From: Jatrophihabitans_A lederbergiae
GTDB lineage: Bacteria; Actinomycetota; Actinomycetes; Mycobacteriales; Jatrophihabitantaceae
DNA length: 64,000 nt
NCBI RefSeq assembly: GCF_031845305.1
Contig: NZ_JAVREH010000001.1
Location: 248,001-312,000 of the forward strand
Direction of reading: 5' to 3'
A model generated the notes under the pieces. That model was not told the DNA's origin, searched no databases, and saw nothing but the letters and a program-made list of their open reading frames with translations. The position numbers and the translations under genes were made by a program. Below, one piece after another: positions 17,595 through 26,382 of this stretch. Each line of letters starts with the position of its first letter. Position 1 is the stretch's first letter.

Positions 17595-18565
17595 GACTGC
17601 TCTTCGCGGGCACCCCGGCAGCGGCGGTGCCCTCGCTACGCGCGTTGCTGGAGCACCCCGGCCACGAGGTCGTCGCGGTGCTGACCCGTCCGGACGCCCC
17701 GTCCGGACGCGGTCGGCGGCTCGTCCGGTCACCGGTGGCCGAGCTGGCCCAGTCCGCGGGCGTCGAGGTCCTGACGCCGGCCCGCCCCTCCGAGCCCGAG
17801 TTCCTGGACCGGCTCCGCGAGCTCGACGTCGATTGCGCCCCGGTAGTGGCCTACGGAGCGCTGCTGCGCGAGCCGGCGCTGAGCCTGCCCCGGCGCGGCT
17901 GGGTCAACCTGCACTTCTCGCTGCTGCCGGCCTGGCGCGGTGCGGCCCCGGTCCAGCACGCGCTGCTGCACGGCGACGACAGCACCGGTGCCAGCACCTT
18001 TCTGATCGGGCCCGGGCTGGACGACGGCCCGGTGTTCGGCGTGATGACCGAGCTGATCCGGCCGCGGGACACCAGCGGCGACCTGCTCGAGCGGCTGTCC
18101 CAGGGCGGTGCCGCGCTGCTGGCCGCCACCCTGGACGGCATCGCCGACGGCTCGCTGCGCCCGCAACCGCAGTCCCCGGACGGCGTGTCCCTCGCACCGA
18201 AGCTGAGCACTGCCGACGCCGAGATTCGCTTCGACCAGCCGGCGCTGGCCATCGACCGGCGAATCCGGGCCGGCACCCCCGCACCCGGCGCGTGGACCGC
18301 CTTCGGAGACGAGCGGCTCAAGCTCGGCCCGGTGACGCCAGTTGATTCCGAAAGTGCCCTGCCGGCGGGGGACCTGCGGATCACCAAGCGCTCGGTGCTG
18401 GTCGGCACCGCCACCGTCCCGGTCGAGCTCGGCACCGTCCAGCCGGCGGGCAAGAAGCCGATGCCGGCCGCGGACTGGGCTCGCGGCCTGCGCCTGAGCT
18501 CCGGCGACATCTTGGCACACGGCGGCGCCCACACCGCCGTTTCCACCGAGGCGGGGAACCGTTGA
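17591..18565 (+). CDS. fmt: Methionyl-tRNA formyltransferase
   Basis: Formylates initiator Met-tRNA using 10-formyl-tetrahydrofolate. 324 residues. The N-terminal half has LLFAGTPAAAVPSLRALL and the catalytic NLHFSLLPAWRGAAPVQ block (Asn, His), followed by TGAS and the DDGPVF aspartate; the C-terminal OB-like tRNA-binding domain is less conserved. GTG start overlapping the def stop. Confidence 0.96.
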   Translation: MRLLFAGTPAAAVPSLRALLEHPGHEVVAVLTRPDAPSGRGRRLVRSPVAELAQSAGVEVLTPARPSEPEFLDRLRELDVDCAPVVAYGALLREPALSLPRRGWVNLHFSLLPAWRGAAPVQHALLHGDDSTGASTFLIGPGLDDGPVFGVMTELIRPRDTSGDLLERLSQGGAALLAATLDGIADGSLRPQPQSPDGVSLAPKLSTADAEIRFDQPALAIDRRIRAGTPAPGAWTAFGDERLKLGPVTPVDSESALPAGDLRITKRSVLVGTATVPVELGTVQPAGKKPMPAADWARGLRLSSGDILAHGGAHTAVSTEAGNR

Positions 18566-19923
18566 TGGACAAGCCCCGCACCGTGGCCTTCACCGTCCTG
18601 CAGGCGGTGTCCAAGGACGACGCGTACGCCAACCTGACGCTGCCCAACCAGCTCGGCGCCGCCGGGCTCACCGGCCGGGACGCGGCGCTGGCCACCGAGC
18701 TGAGCTACGGCTGTCTGCGCGCATCCGGCACCCTGGACGAGGTTCTGCGCCGGTGCTCGACCCGGCCGCTGCCCGACATCGAGATCGCGGTGCTGAACCT
18801 GCTGCGCCTGGGCGCGTACCAGTTGCTGCGAACCCGGATTCCCACGCACGCCGCGGTGGCCACCACCGTCGACCTGGCACGCTCGACCGGCAACACTCGG
18901 GCGGCCGGTTTCGTCAACGCCGTCCTGCGCAAGGTCGCCGCGCGCGACTTCGACACCTGGTGTGCCGAGATCACCGAGGGTGCCTCCGCGCTGGGACAGC
19001 TTGCTGTGCGCCACAGCCACCCCGGCTGGATCGTCGGGGCGTTCACGGACGTGTTGGGCGATGACCCGGCCGAGATCGAGGCGGCCCTGTCAGCCGACGA
19101 CGCCCGTCCGGAGACGCACCTGGTGGCGTGGCCCGGGCGGATCGAACGGGACGAGCTGGTGGCCCAGTCCGGCGGCACGCCCGGCCCGTACTCGCCGTAC
19201 GCGGTGCGCCTCACCGAGGGCGGCGAGCCGGCGGCACTGCCCGCGATCAAGGGGCGTCAGGCAGGGGTACAGGACGAGGGCAGCCAACTCTGCGCGCTGG
19301 CGCTGGCCGCCCTGCCGCTGTCCGGGCCGGACGAGCGGTGGCTGGACCTCTGCGCGGGCCCCGGCGGCAAGGCCGCGCTGCTCGCGGCGCTGGCAACGGA
19401 CCGCGGCGCGCACCTCACCGCCCAGGAGCTGCACCCGCACCGCGCCGAGCTGATCACCCGCGCGACCGAGGGCTGGGACGTCGACGTCCGGGTCGGCGAT
19501 GCACGCAAGCTGCAGCCGGACGAGCGAGGCTATGACCGGGTGCTGCTGGACGCGCCGTGCACCGGCCTCGGGGCGCTGCGACGGCGGCCGGAAGCCCGCT
19601 GGCGGCGTACCCCCGACGATCTCGCCGACCTCGTTCCGCTGCAGGACGAGCTGCTCGCTGCGGCGCTGCGGCTCGTCCGGCCGGGCGGCGTGGTCGCCTA
19701 CGTGACGTGCTCGCCGCACCTGGCCGAGACCGAGGACCACATCACCCGCGCGCTGCAGGCCGATGACACCCTCGAGCTGCTGGACGCCCGGCCGGCCTTC
19801 AACACGGTGTGCGGACTGCCCGACTCGGCTACCGTCCAGCTCTGGCCGCACCGGCACGGCACCGACGCGATGTTCTTCGCGGCCCTGCGCCGAGGGACGC
19901 CGGCGAGCAGCTGGGCGCACTGA
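18565..19923 (+). CDS. rsmB: 16S rRNA m5C967 methyltransferase (RsmB/Fmu)
   Basis: SAM-dependent cytosine-5 methyltransferase. 452 residues: an N-terminal NusB-like RNA-binding domain (to about residue 140) and a C-terminal Rossmann domain with LDLCAGPGGKAALLA (SAM site), LLDAPCTGLGALRRRPEARW (motif IV Cys) and VTCSPHLAETEDH (motif VI catalytic Cys). The ATG shares one base with the fmt stop (TGATG); a TTG three bases upstream is possible but less likely. Confidence 0.94.
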   Translation: MDKPRTVAFTVLQAVSKDDAYANLTLPNQLGAAGLTGRDAALATELSYGCLRASGTLDEVLRRCSTRPLPDIEIAVLNLLRLGAYQLLRTRIPTHAAVATTVDLARSTGNTRAAGFVNAVLRKVAARDFDTWCAEITEGASALGQLAVRHSHPGWIVGAFTDVLGDDPAEIEAALSADDARPETHLVAWPGRIERDELVAQSGGTPGPYSPYAVRLTEGGEPAALPAIKGRQAGVQDEGSQLCALALAALPLSGPDERWLDLCAGPGGKAALLAALATDRGAHLTAQELHPHRAELITRATEGWDVDVRVGDARKLQPDERGYDRVLLDAPCTGLGALRRRPEARWRRTPDDLADLVPLQDELLAAALRLVRPGGVVAYVTCSPHLAETEDHITRALQADDTLELLDARPAFNTVCGLPDSATVQLWPHRHGTDAMFFAALRRGTPASSWAH

Positions 19924-19967
19924 GGAATCCCTCTCCAGCCGCCGGTGGGCGGCGCACACCGCGCGCC

Positions 19968-19973
19968 TAGACT
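19968..19973 (+). promoter_or_regulatory. -10 element (TAGACT) for leaderless rpe
   Basis: TAGACT ends six bases before the rpe GTG with no ribosome-binding site; fits leaderless expression and would give the rib genes their own promoter. Confidence 0.55.
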
Positions 19974-19979
19974 CGCCAC

Positions 19980-20684
19980 GTGCCAGCATCAGCCCCGGAG
20001 CCCATGATCGCACCGAGCATCCTGTCGGCCGACTTCGCACACCTCGGTGCCGCGGCCGATGCCGTCTCACGCGCGGACTGGCTGCATGTCGACGTGATGG
20101 ACAACCACTTCGTGCCCAACCTGACGCTGGGCCTGCCGGTGGTGCGGAGCCTGCGGCAGGCGACGGACCTGCCGCTGGACTGCCACCTGATGATCGACGA
20201 CCCGGACCGGTGGGCCGTCGGTTACGCCGAGGTCGGCGCCGCGAACGTCACCTTCCATGTCGAGGCCGCCGCCGATCCGGTCGGGACGGCGCGGGCCATC
20301 CGCTCGGCCGGCGCCTTCGCCGGGCTGGCGGTCAAGCCGGGCACCCCACTGGCGCCCTATCTCGACGTCCTGAAGGAGTTCGACACGCTCCTGGTGATGT
20401 CGGTGGAACCCGGTTTCGGCGGGCAGACATTCATGGCGGAGGTGCTGCCCAAGGTGCGGCTGGCGCGTCAGCACGTCAACGCGGGACACCTGCGGCTGTT
20501 CATCGAGATCGACGGCGGCATCTCAGCCGACACCATCGAGCAGGCCGCGGAGGCCGGCGTCGACGTCTTCGTCGCGGGCTCAGCGGTCTTCGGTGCGGCG
20601 GACCCCGGCGCGGCCGTCAGCCACCTCCGGGAGCTCGCCCGGGACGGGATGGCCCGCTCCGCGCACGCGGCCGGCCGGCTGTGA
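19980..20684 (+). CDS. rpe: Ribulose-phosphate 3-epimerase
   Basis: Interconverts ribulose 5-phosphate and xylulose 5-phosphate; ribulose 5-phosphate is also the substrate of RibB in the same operon. 234-residue TIM barrel with IAPSILSADFAHLG, the metal-binding HVDVMDNHFVPN and DCHLMI segments, VEPGFGGQTF and the phosphate-binding IDGGI and VAGSAVFG loops. GTG start; overlaps ribD by four bases. Confidence 0.96.
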   Translation: MPASAPEPMIAPSILSADFAHLGAAADAVSRADWLHVDVMDNHFVPNLTLGLPVVRSLRQATDLPLDCHLMIDDPDRWAVGYAEVGAANVTFHVEAAADPVGTARAIRSAGAFAGLAVKPGTPLAPYLDVLKEFDTLLVMSVEPGFGGQTFMAEVLPKVRLARQHVNAGHLRLFIEIDGGISADTIEQAAEAGVDVFVAGSAVFGAADPGAAVSHLRELARDGMARSAHAAGRL

Positions 20685-21760
20685 CCGATGCCGGCGCGGT
20701 GGCCGACACCGAGCTGGCGGCCATGCGGCACGCGGCGCGCCTGGCCCGCGTCGTGCTCGGACGGACCAGTCCCAACCCGCCGGTGGCCGCGGTCATCCTG
20801 GACCCTGCCGGCCACATCGTCGGCGAGGGCGCGACCCGGCCACCCGGCGAGGAGCACGCCGAGGTGCTGGCGCTGCGGGCGGCCGGGGACCGCGCGGGCG
20901 GCGGCACCGCGGTGGTCACGCTGGAGCCGTGTAACCACACCGGCCGGACCGGTCCCTGCACCGAGGCGCTGATCGCGGCCGGCGTCGCCCGGGTGGTCTA
21001 CGCGGTGGACGATCCGAATCCCGTTGCCGCGGGCGGGGCGCAACGGCTACGCAACGCCGGCCTGCAGGTCGTCGCGGGGGTGCTGCGGGACGAGGTCGCC
21101 GACGGGGCGCTGCGGGCCTGGCTGCACGGGGTGGCCCAGGCGCGGCCACTGGTGACCTGGAAGTTCGCGAGCACCTTGGACGGCCGGACCGCCGCCGCCG
21201 ACGGTAGCTCTCGCTGGGTCACCAACCAGGTGTCGCGCGCGGACGTACACGCGCTGCGCGACACCGTGGATGCCGTGCTGGTAGGCAGCGGAACGGTGCT
21301 CGCCGATGACCCGCAGCTGACCGTGCGCCAGGTCGGCGGCGTCGCGGACGGTGAGCTCGCGGCCCGCCAGCCGCTGCGGGTGGTGCTGGACCGGCGTGGC
21401 CGGGTGCCGCGTACCGCCCGGGTGTTCGACGGCGCCGCCGAGACGCTGGTGCTGGACACCGCCGTGCCACGCTTCGCCCTCAAGGCGCTCTTCGACCGCG
21501 GCGTGCGGCACGTCCTGCTCGAGGGCGGCGCGACCCTGGCCGGCGCGTTCCTGGAGGCGCGGCTGATCGACGACGTGGTCGGCTACGTGGCGCCGAAGCT
21601 GCTCGGGGACGGGACGGGTGTGCTCCGCGACGCGGGAATAACCACCATGGCCGAAGCCGTCTTCCTTTCGGTGGTCGACGTGGCCCGGCTGGGCGACGAT
21701 GTCAAGATCACCGGCCGCCCCGTGTGGGCGGACTCCGGCAACGTACGTCGAGAGGACTAG
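20681..21760 (+). CDS. ribD: Riboflavin biosynthesis deaminase/reductase RibD
   Basis: Two consecutive steps of riboflavin synthesis: deamination of the pyrimidine intermediate, then side-chain reduction. 359 residues from GTG 20681, chosen because it overlaps the rpe stop. Deaminase half: SPNPPVAAVI, the zinc site HAEVLAL and TLEPCNHTGRTGPC. Reductase half from about residue 155: WKFASTLDGRTAAADGSSRW, LVGSGTVLADDPQLTVR and LEGGATLAGAFL. Confidence 0.96.
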   Translation: MTDAGAVADTELAAMRHAARLARVVLGRTSPNPPVAAVILDPAGHIVGEGATRPPGEEHAEVLALRAAGDRAGGGTAVVTLEPCNHTGRTGPCTEALIAAGVARVVYAVDDPNPVAAGGAQRLRNAGLQVVAGVLRDEVADGALRAWLHGVAQARPLVTWKFASTLDGRTAAADGSSRWVTNQVSRADVHALRDTVDAVLVGSGTVLADDPQLTVRQVGGVADGELAARQPLRVVLDRRGRVPRTARVFDGAAETLVLDTAVPRFALKALFDRGVRHVLLEGGATLAGAFLEARLIDDVVGYVAPKLLGDGTGVLRDAGITTMAEAVFLSVVDVARLGDDVKITGRPVWADSGNVRRED

Positions 21761-21762
21761 AC

Positions 21763-22422
21763 ATGTTCACCGGCATCATCGAAGAGGTGGGCGAGGTCGT
21801 CGAGCTCTCGACAGGGGGCGATTCGGCCGTGCTGCGGATCCGGGCCGGCGTGGTCGGCGAGGACGTCACGCACGGTGCCTCCATCTCGGTAAACGGCGTC
21901 TGCCTCACCGTGGTCGGCCAGCGTCCGGCGGAGACCAACCTGCTGGAACTGGACTTCGATGTGATGGGCGAGACACTCCAGCGCAGTGTCATCGGGGCGC
22001 TGGCGCCCGGACACCGGGTGAACCTGGAGCGCGCCGCCCGCATCGACAGCAGGCTGGACGGCCATATCGTCCAGGGCCACGTCGACGGCACCGGCGAACT
22101 GCTGGTCCGCACGCCCGCACAAGAGTGGGAATCGCTACGTTTTGCCCTGCCGGCTTCGCTTTCACGTTACGTTGCCGAGAAGGGCTCGATCGCGGTCGAC
22201 GGCGTGTCGCTGACGGTGTCGGCGGTGAGCGAGCCTGACGACGACGGGCCGGCCTGGTTCGAGGTCGGCCTGATTCCCGAGACGCTGCGCGCCACCAATC
22301 TCGGAGCGAAGAAAGTGGGTGAGCCCGTGAACCTCGAGGTGGACGTGCTCGCCAAATACACCGAACGCCTGCTGGCCTCCAGCGGGCGCACCACAAGAAA
22401 CGGCGGGGCCGCACATGCTTGA
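21763..22422 (+). CDS. ribE: Riboflavin synthase, alpha subunit
   Basis: Dismutates two lumazines into riboflavin. 219 residues made of two similar barrels: MFTGIIEEVGEV with GASISVNGVCLTV in the first, GHIVQGHVDGTG at the join, and KGSIAVDGVSLTV in the second. The ATG two bases after the ribD stop, preceded by GAGAGGAC, is the family start. It overlaps ribBA by eight bases. Confidence 0.96.
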   Translation: MFTGIIEEVGEVVELSTGGDSAVLRIRAGVVGEDVTHGASISVNGVCLTVVGQRPAETNLLELDFDVMGETLQRSVIGALAPGHRVNLERAARIDSRLDGHIVQGHVDGTGELLVRTPAQEWESLRFALPASLSRYVAEKGSIAVDGVSLTVSAVSEPDDDGPAWFEVGLIPETLRATNLGAKKVGEPVNLEVDVLAKYTERLLASSGRTTRNGGAAHA

Positions 22423-23764
22423 TCCGATCGACAAGGCGATCGCCGAGATCGCCGCCGGGCGGGCGGTCGTCGTGGTGGACGACGAGGATCGCGAGAACGA
22501 GGGCGACCTCATCTTCGCGGCCGAGCTGGCCACCCCGGAGCTGGTGGCCTTCATGGTCCGCTACACCTCCGGCTACATCTGTGTCCCGATCACCGACGAC
22601 GAGGCGGACCGGCTGGACCTGCCGCCGATGTTCCACACCAACCAGGACAAACGCGGAACCGCGTACACGGTGACCGTCGATGCGCGTGAAGGCGTCAGCA
22701 CCGGCATCTCGGCCGCCGACCGTTCCCGCACGATCCGGCTGCTGGCTGATCCCTCGACGACGTCGGTGGACCTGACCCGTCCCGGCCACATCGTGCCGCT
22801 GCGGGCCAAGGAGGGCGGGGTGCTGCGGCGTCCCGGCCACACCGAGGCCGCGGTGGACCTTGCCGTGCTGGCGGGCTTGCAGCCCGCCGGCGTGCTCTGC
22901 GAGCTCGTCAGCGAGACCGATCCGTCGGGCATGGCGCGCTCGCCGGAGCTCCGCGAGTTCGCCGACGAGCACGGGCTCACGATGATCTCGATCGCCGACC
23001 TGATCGCCTATCGCCGGCGCTTCGAGAAGCTGGTCAACCGTGAGGCCAGCGCCCGGGTTCCGCTGCGCTACGGCGAGTTCATCGCGCACGGCTACTCGTC
23101 CTCCTACGACGACCGGGAGCACGTCGCCTTCGTCTTCGGTGAGATCGGCGACGGCGAGGACGTCCTCGTCCGGGTGCACTCCGAGTGCCTGACCGGCGAT
23201 GTGTTCGGCTCGCTCCGCTGTGACTGTGGCCCGCAACTGGACGCCGCGCTGGCGGCGGTGGCTCGCGAGGGCCGCGGCGTGGTGCTGTACATGCGCGGTC
23301 ACGAGGGCCGGGGCATCGGGCTGATGCACAAGCTGCAGGCCTACCAGCTCCAGGACGCGGGTCGCGACACCATCGACGCCAACCTCGACCTCGGCCTGCC
23401 CGCCGACGCGCGCGACTACGGCACCGGAGCGCAGATCCTGGTCGACCTCGGGGTCCGGACGATGCGGCTGCTCACCAACAACCCGGCCAAGCGCGCGGGT
23501 CTGGAGGGCTACGGGCTGTCGGTGACCGGTCAAGTGCGGTTGCCTACCCACTCCAACCCGGAGAACCTCCGATACCTGCGGACCAAGAAGGATCGGATGG
23601 GCCACGAGCTGGACCTCGAGGACGAGTTGCTGGGGCCGGAGGCCGTTGCCGCGGAGCTCGACGAGGTCGCGCGGAAACTGAACCCGGCCGCCGAGTTCGA
23701 TGGGGGCGCCGGGAAACTGAACCCGGCCGCCGCGCTCGACCAGGTCGCCGGGGAGCAGGTGTGA
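22415..23764 (+). CDS. ribBA: 3,4-dihydroxy-2-butanone 4-phosphate synthase / GTP cyclohydrolase II
   Basis: Makes both precursors of riboflavin. Residues 1 to ~205 are RibB (DDEDRENEGDLIFAAE acidic loop, RPGHTEAAVDL); ~210-405 are RibA with the zinc/GTP motif HSECLTGDVFGSLRCDCG and YMRGHEGRGIGL. 449 residues in total, about 30 more than usual: the last ~35 residues are a 13-residue unit repeated (ARKLNPAAEF / AGKLNPAAAL), encoded by a 39-bp DNA duplication, outside the catalytic domains. Confidence 0.96.
   Translation: MLDPIDKAIAEIAAGRAVVVVDDEDRENEGDLIFAAELATPELVAFMVRYTSGYICVPITDDEADRLDLPPMFHTNQDKRGTAYTVTVDAREGVSTGISAADRSRTIRLLADPSTTSVDLTRPGHIVPLRAKEGGVLRRPGHTEAAVDLAVLAGLQPAGVLCELVSETDPSGMARSPELREFADEHGLTMISIADLIAYRRRFEKLVNREASARVPLRYGEFIAHGYSSSYDDREHVAFVFGEIGDGEDVLVRVHSECLTGDVFGSLRCDCGPQLDAALAAVAREGRGVVLYMRGHEGRGIGLMHKLQAYQLQDAGRDTIDANLDLGLPADARDYGTGAQILVDLGVRTMRLLTNNPAKRAGLEGYGLSVTGQVRLPTHSNPENLRYLRTKKDRMGHELDLEDELLGPEAVAAELDEVARKLNPAAEFDGGAGKLNPAAALDQVAGEQV
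23658..23759. repeat. 39-bp tandem repeat (2.6 copies) in the ribBA tail
   Basis: Units start at 23658, 23697 and 23736; the shared core GGAAACTGAACCCGGCCGCC is exact in the first two. In-frame, encoding the C-terminal extension. Confidence 0.85.
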
Positions 23765-24252
23765 GCGGGCACGGTGCGCCGGAGACCGGCGCGGTCGAGG
23801 GTGCGGCGGGGCTGAAGGTCGTCATTGTCGCCGCGCGCTGGCACATCCAGGTGATGGACGGATTGCTCGCGGGCGCCCAGCGCGCTCTCGCCGATTCCGG
23901 AGTGACGGACGTGACCGTGCTGCGGGTGGCCGGGACATACGAGCTGCCGGTGGCGGCCAGCCGGGTCGCTGCCGCGGGGGTGGACGCGATCGTCGCTCTG
24001 GGCGTGGTGATCCGTGGTGGCACGCCGCACTTCGAGTACGTGTGCGGGGCGGCGACCGACGGCCTGACCCAGGTGTCGGTCCGCACCGGCATTCCGGTCG
24101 GCTTCGGGGTGCTCACCTGCGATGACGACCAGCAGGCATTGGACCGGTCGGGGTTGCCTGGCTCGAAAGAGGACAAGGGGTACGAGGCGGCGCAGGCCGC
24201 GCTGGCCACCGCCGTGGCGCTGGCGGACTACCCGCGCCCGGCTGCTTCCTAG
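23761..24252 (+). CDS. ribH: 6,7-dimethyl-8-ribityllumazine synthase
   Basis: Condenses the RibB and RibD products into lumazine. 163 residues with VVIVAARWHIQVMDGLL, RVAGTYELPVAASR and the catalytic GVVIRGGTPHFEYVC segment (active-site His). GTG start overlapping ribBA. In related actinobacteria ribH is followed by hisE-hisG and a PH-domain gene; here the next gene is mocA and hisE comes only 22.6 kb later. Confidence 0.96.
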   Translation: MSGHGAPETGAVEGAAGLKVVIVAARWHIQVMDGLLAGAQRALADSGVTDVTVLRVAGTYELPVAASRVAAAGVDAIVALGVVIRGGTPHFEYVCGAATDGLTQVSVRTGIPVGFGVLTCDDDQQALDRSGLPGSKEDKGYEAAQAALATAVALADYPRPAAS

Positions 24253-24256
24253 CGCG

Positions 24257-24937
24257 GTGAGCCCGATGCCGACGGCCGGTGGTTGTTCGGGCGTGATCGG
24301 GATCGTGCTCGCGGCGGGCGCGGGCCGCCGGCTCGGGCAGCCGAAGGCCGAGATCATGGTGGCTGGCGAGCGGCTGGTCGACCGGGCGGTGCGCACCCTG
24401 CGTGCGGGCGGGTGTGCCGAGGTGCTGGCGGTGGTGCGCTCGGCCGAGCTGGTGGTGCCCGGGGCGCGAACGGTCGTCAATCCCGATCCGGATGCCGGCA
24501 TGGGATCGTCGCTGCGGTGCGGCCTGGACGCGGCCCCTTCCGGCGCGGCGGCCGGACCGGGTGGTGCTGATGTTCCTGAGGGTGCCGGCGGCCCGGATGC
24601 TCCCTTCGATGCCGCGCTTCCGGACGCGTGCCTGATCACGCTGGTCGATCTGTACGACGTCGAAGCCGCCGAGGTGGCCTCGGTGCTGGACGCCTTTCGC
24701 GCCGGTGCCGGCATTGTCGCGGTCCGGCGCGCGGGACAGCGCTCGCATCCGGTGCTCGTCTCGCGTCGCTGGTATGCGGCACTGGCCGCGTCCGCGGTCG
24801 GCGATCAGGGCGGTCGCTCCTTCTTCGCCGATCGGGTTGCCGACACCGTGTTCGTCGATGTGCCGGATTCCATCAGCGACATCGATACCCCGCAGGACCT
24901 CCGGCAGGCTCGTCGAAGGGCCGCGCAGCGCGGGTGA
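24257..24937 (+). CDS. mocA: Molybdenum cofactor cytidylyltransferase (MocA-like)
   Basis: 226-residue nucleotidyltransferase of the MobA-like fold: GIVLAAGAGRRLGQPKAEIM is the nucleotide-binding loop, and the NPDPDAGMGSSLRCGL segment is typical of MocA, which transfers CMP to molybdopterin for the xanthine dehydrogenase family. SHPVLVSRRW and DTPQDL motifs follow. It lies in the same ~22 kb block as a molybdenum hydroxylase, which supports this substrate. Residues ~95-118 are a Gly/Ala-rich insertion. Start uncertain: GTG 24257 or ATG 24266. Only four bases after ribH, so co-transcribed with flavin synthesis. Confidence 0.8.
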   Translation: MSPMPTAGGCSGVIGIVLAAGAGRRLGQPKAEIMVAGERLVDRAVRTLRAGGCAEVLAVVRSAELVVPGARTVVNPDPDAGMGSSLRCGLDAAPSGAAAGPGGADVPEGAGGPDAPFDAALPDACLITLVDLYDVEAAEVASVLDAFRAGAGIVAVRRAGQRSHPVLVSRRWYAALAASAVGDQGGRSFFADRVADTVFVDVPDSISDIDTPQDLRQARRRAAQRG

Positions 24938-24938
24938 T

Positions 24939-24955
24939 CCCGGCCACCGGCCGGG
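24939..24955. terminator. Bidirectional terminator between mocA and allG
   Basis: CCCGGCC-ACC-GGCCGGG, a perfect 7-bp stem with a 3-base loop in the 23-base gap between converging genes. Confidence 0.6.
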
Positions 24956-24960
24956 CGCCA

Positions 24961-26382
24961 CTAGCGCGCCGTGCCGGTCTGAGCCGCCGCATCCTCCGCT
25001 CGCCGGGCAAGCGCGGACAGCGCCTTCGGAAATATCTCGGCGGGTGGAGTGACCAGTCCCGCACCGACCTGCCCCACTCCTGCCTGCTTGCCCGCCATGC
25101 CGGTGTTGATCTGCGGCAGGATGCCGGTGCGCACCACCTTGGTGACATCGATACCGGTCGGCGCGCCGCGGAAGTCGAGCACCGGTATCGCGTACATAGG
25201 ATGCTCGCCGACGGTGATCTCATACATCCGCCGGGACGCCGCCAGCGCGTCTGACACCTCGCCGCCCACGAAGCGCACGATCGCCGGAGCGGCCGCCATC
25301 GAGAAGCCGCCCAGGCCGGCCGTCTCGGTGATGGCCGAGTCACCGATGTCGGGGTTGGCGTCCTCGGGGCCGTAGTCGCCGAGGAAGAGCCCGTGCGCGA
25401 CCTGAGCCGGTCCGGTGAACCACCGGTCCCCGGTACCTGCCACCTGGATGCCGAAGTCCGTCCCATTGCGCGCCATCGCGACCACCACGGTTGAGCCGTC
25501 GATGCCGCGGGCTGCGTCGAGCGTCAACTTGCAGGCCGGCATCGCCAGGTTGAGAAAGAAGTGGTCGTTGCCCGAGACAAAGCGCGCAACCTCGGCAACG
25601 TCGGCGGAAGGCGCCCCGGACTCGATCAGGTCCGGAAGCAGATCGCGCAGCAGCATCAGGGTGCCGGCCCGGTTGCGGTTGTGGGCCTCGTCGCCCATCT
25701 GCAGCATCTGCGCCAGGATGGCCTTGAGGTCGATGGGGCCATGCCGACGCACCGCGCGCTGCAACAGCGGCCCGAGCACCTCGCTCATCCATCGTAGCCG
25801 GATCAGCACGTCGGGGGAGTAGGCGCCGTAGCGCAGCACCTTGCCCAGGCCCTCGTTCAGGGTGCAGTACGTGCGACGTCCCGACGCCGGATCTTCCACG
25901 ACGAACACCCACATCGACGCCGACACCACACCGGCCATCGGGCCGACAGCCGCGTGCGCATGGCAGGTGTCCAGTGAATGCCCGGCTCCGGACTCGAACA
26001 ACGCGACGGCGGCGTCCGGATCGGCTGCCAGCCCTTCGAGAACGGCCGCGCCCATCAGGGCTCCCCGTAACGGACCGGATGCCCGCGCCCAGTCGATCGG
26101 CGGCCCGGCGTGCAGGAAGTCCGATGCTGACAGCCCCAGCGCGGGCCCCGCGGGAACGACGTCGACCAGCAGCGCCTCGGTGGAGCAGATCCGGCGCAGC
26201 GCTTCGGCGTTCGCAGCCGCTCGCCGCCGGTCTGCCATCACCGCGGCCAGGTCGGTCTCTGTTCCGGGCAGCGGCGGTTGCCAGTCCACCTCGGTGACCG
26301 TCGCACCCTGGGCCGCCGCGGCGTCGGCGAACAGGCCGGCACCCGCGGTGAGCAGGTTCTGGCCGGTCAGCAGCCCGGTCAT
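24961..26382 (-). CDS. allG: AllG-like protein (DUF1116), oxamate-type carbamoyltransferase subunit
   Basis: 473 residues, full-length DUF1116 family (E. coli YlbE/AllG). Recognised by the conserved GHSLDTCHAHAAVGPMAG, YCTLNEGLGKVLRYG, MQMGDEAHNRN and NDHFFLNLAMPACK segments and the C-terminal TGIDV...INTGMAGKQAGVGQ. In E. coli AllF (FdrA), AllG and AllH together form oxamate carbamoyltransferase, which converts oxalurate + Pi to oxamate + carbamoyl phosphate in anaerobic allantoin use. Here no allantoin genes are present; the partners are barbiturase and carbamate kinase, so the natural substrate may be ureidomalonate (inference). ATG overlaps the allF stop. Confidence 0.85.
   Translation of the reverse strand: MTGLLTGQNLLTAGAGLFADAAAAQGATVTEVDWQPPLPGTETDLAAVMADRRRAAANAEALRRICSTEALLVDVVPAGPALGLSASDFLHAGPPIDWARASGPLRGALMGAAVLEGLAADPDAAVALFESGAGHSLDTCHAHAAVGPMAGVVSASMWVFVVEDPASGRRTYCTLNEGLGKVLRYGAYSPDVLIRLRWMSEVLGPLLQRAVRRHGPIDLKAILAQMLQMGDEAHNRNRAGTLMLLRDLLPDLIESGAPSADVAEVARFVSGNDHFFLNLAMPACKLTLDAARGIDGSTVVVAMARNGTDFGIQVAGTGDRWFTGPAQVAHGLFLGDYGPEDANPDIGDSAITETAGLGGFSMAAAPAIVRFVGGEVSDALAASRRMYEITVGEHPMYAIPVLDFRGAPTGIDVTKVVRTGILPQINTGMAGKQAGVGQVGAGLVTPPAEIFPKALSALARRAEDAAAQTGTAR

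Noticed and set aside
19924..20680. FMN riboswitch controlling the rib genes
   Set aside because: ribD, ribE, ribBA and ribH overlap or nearly touch, and the short gap before rpe has no room or conserved sequence for one.
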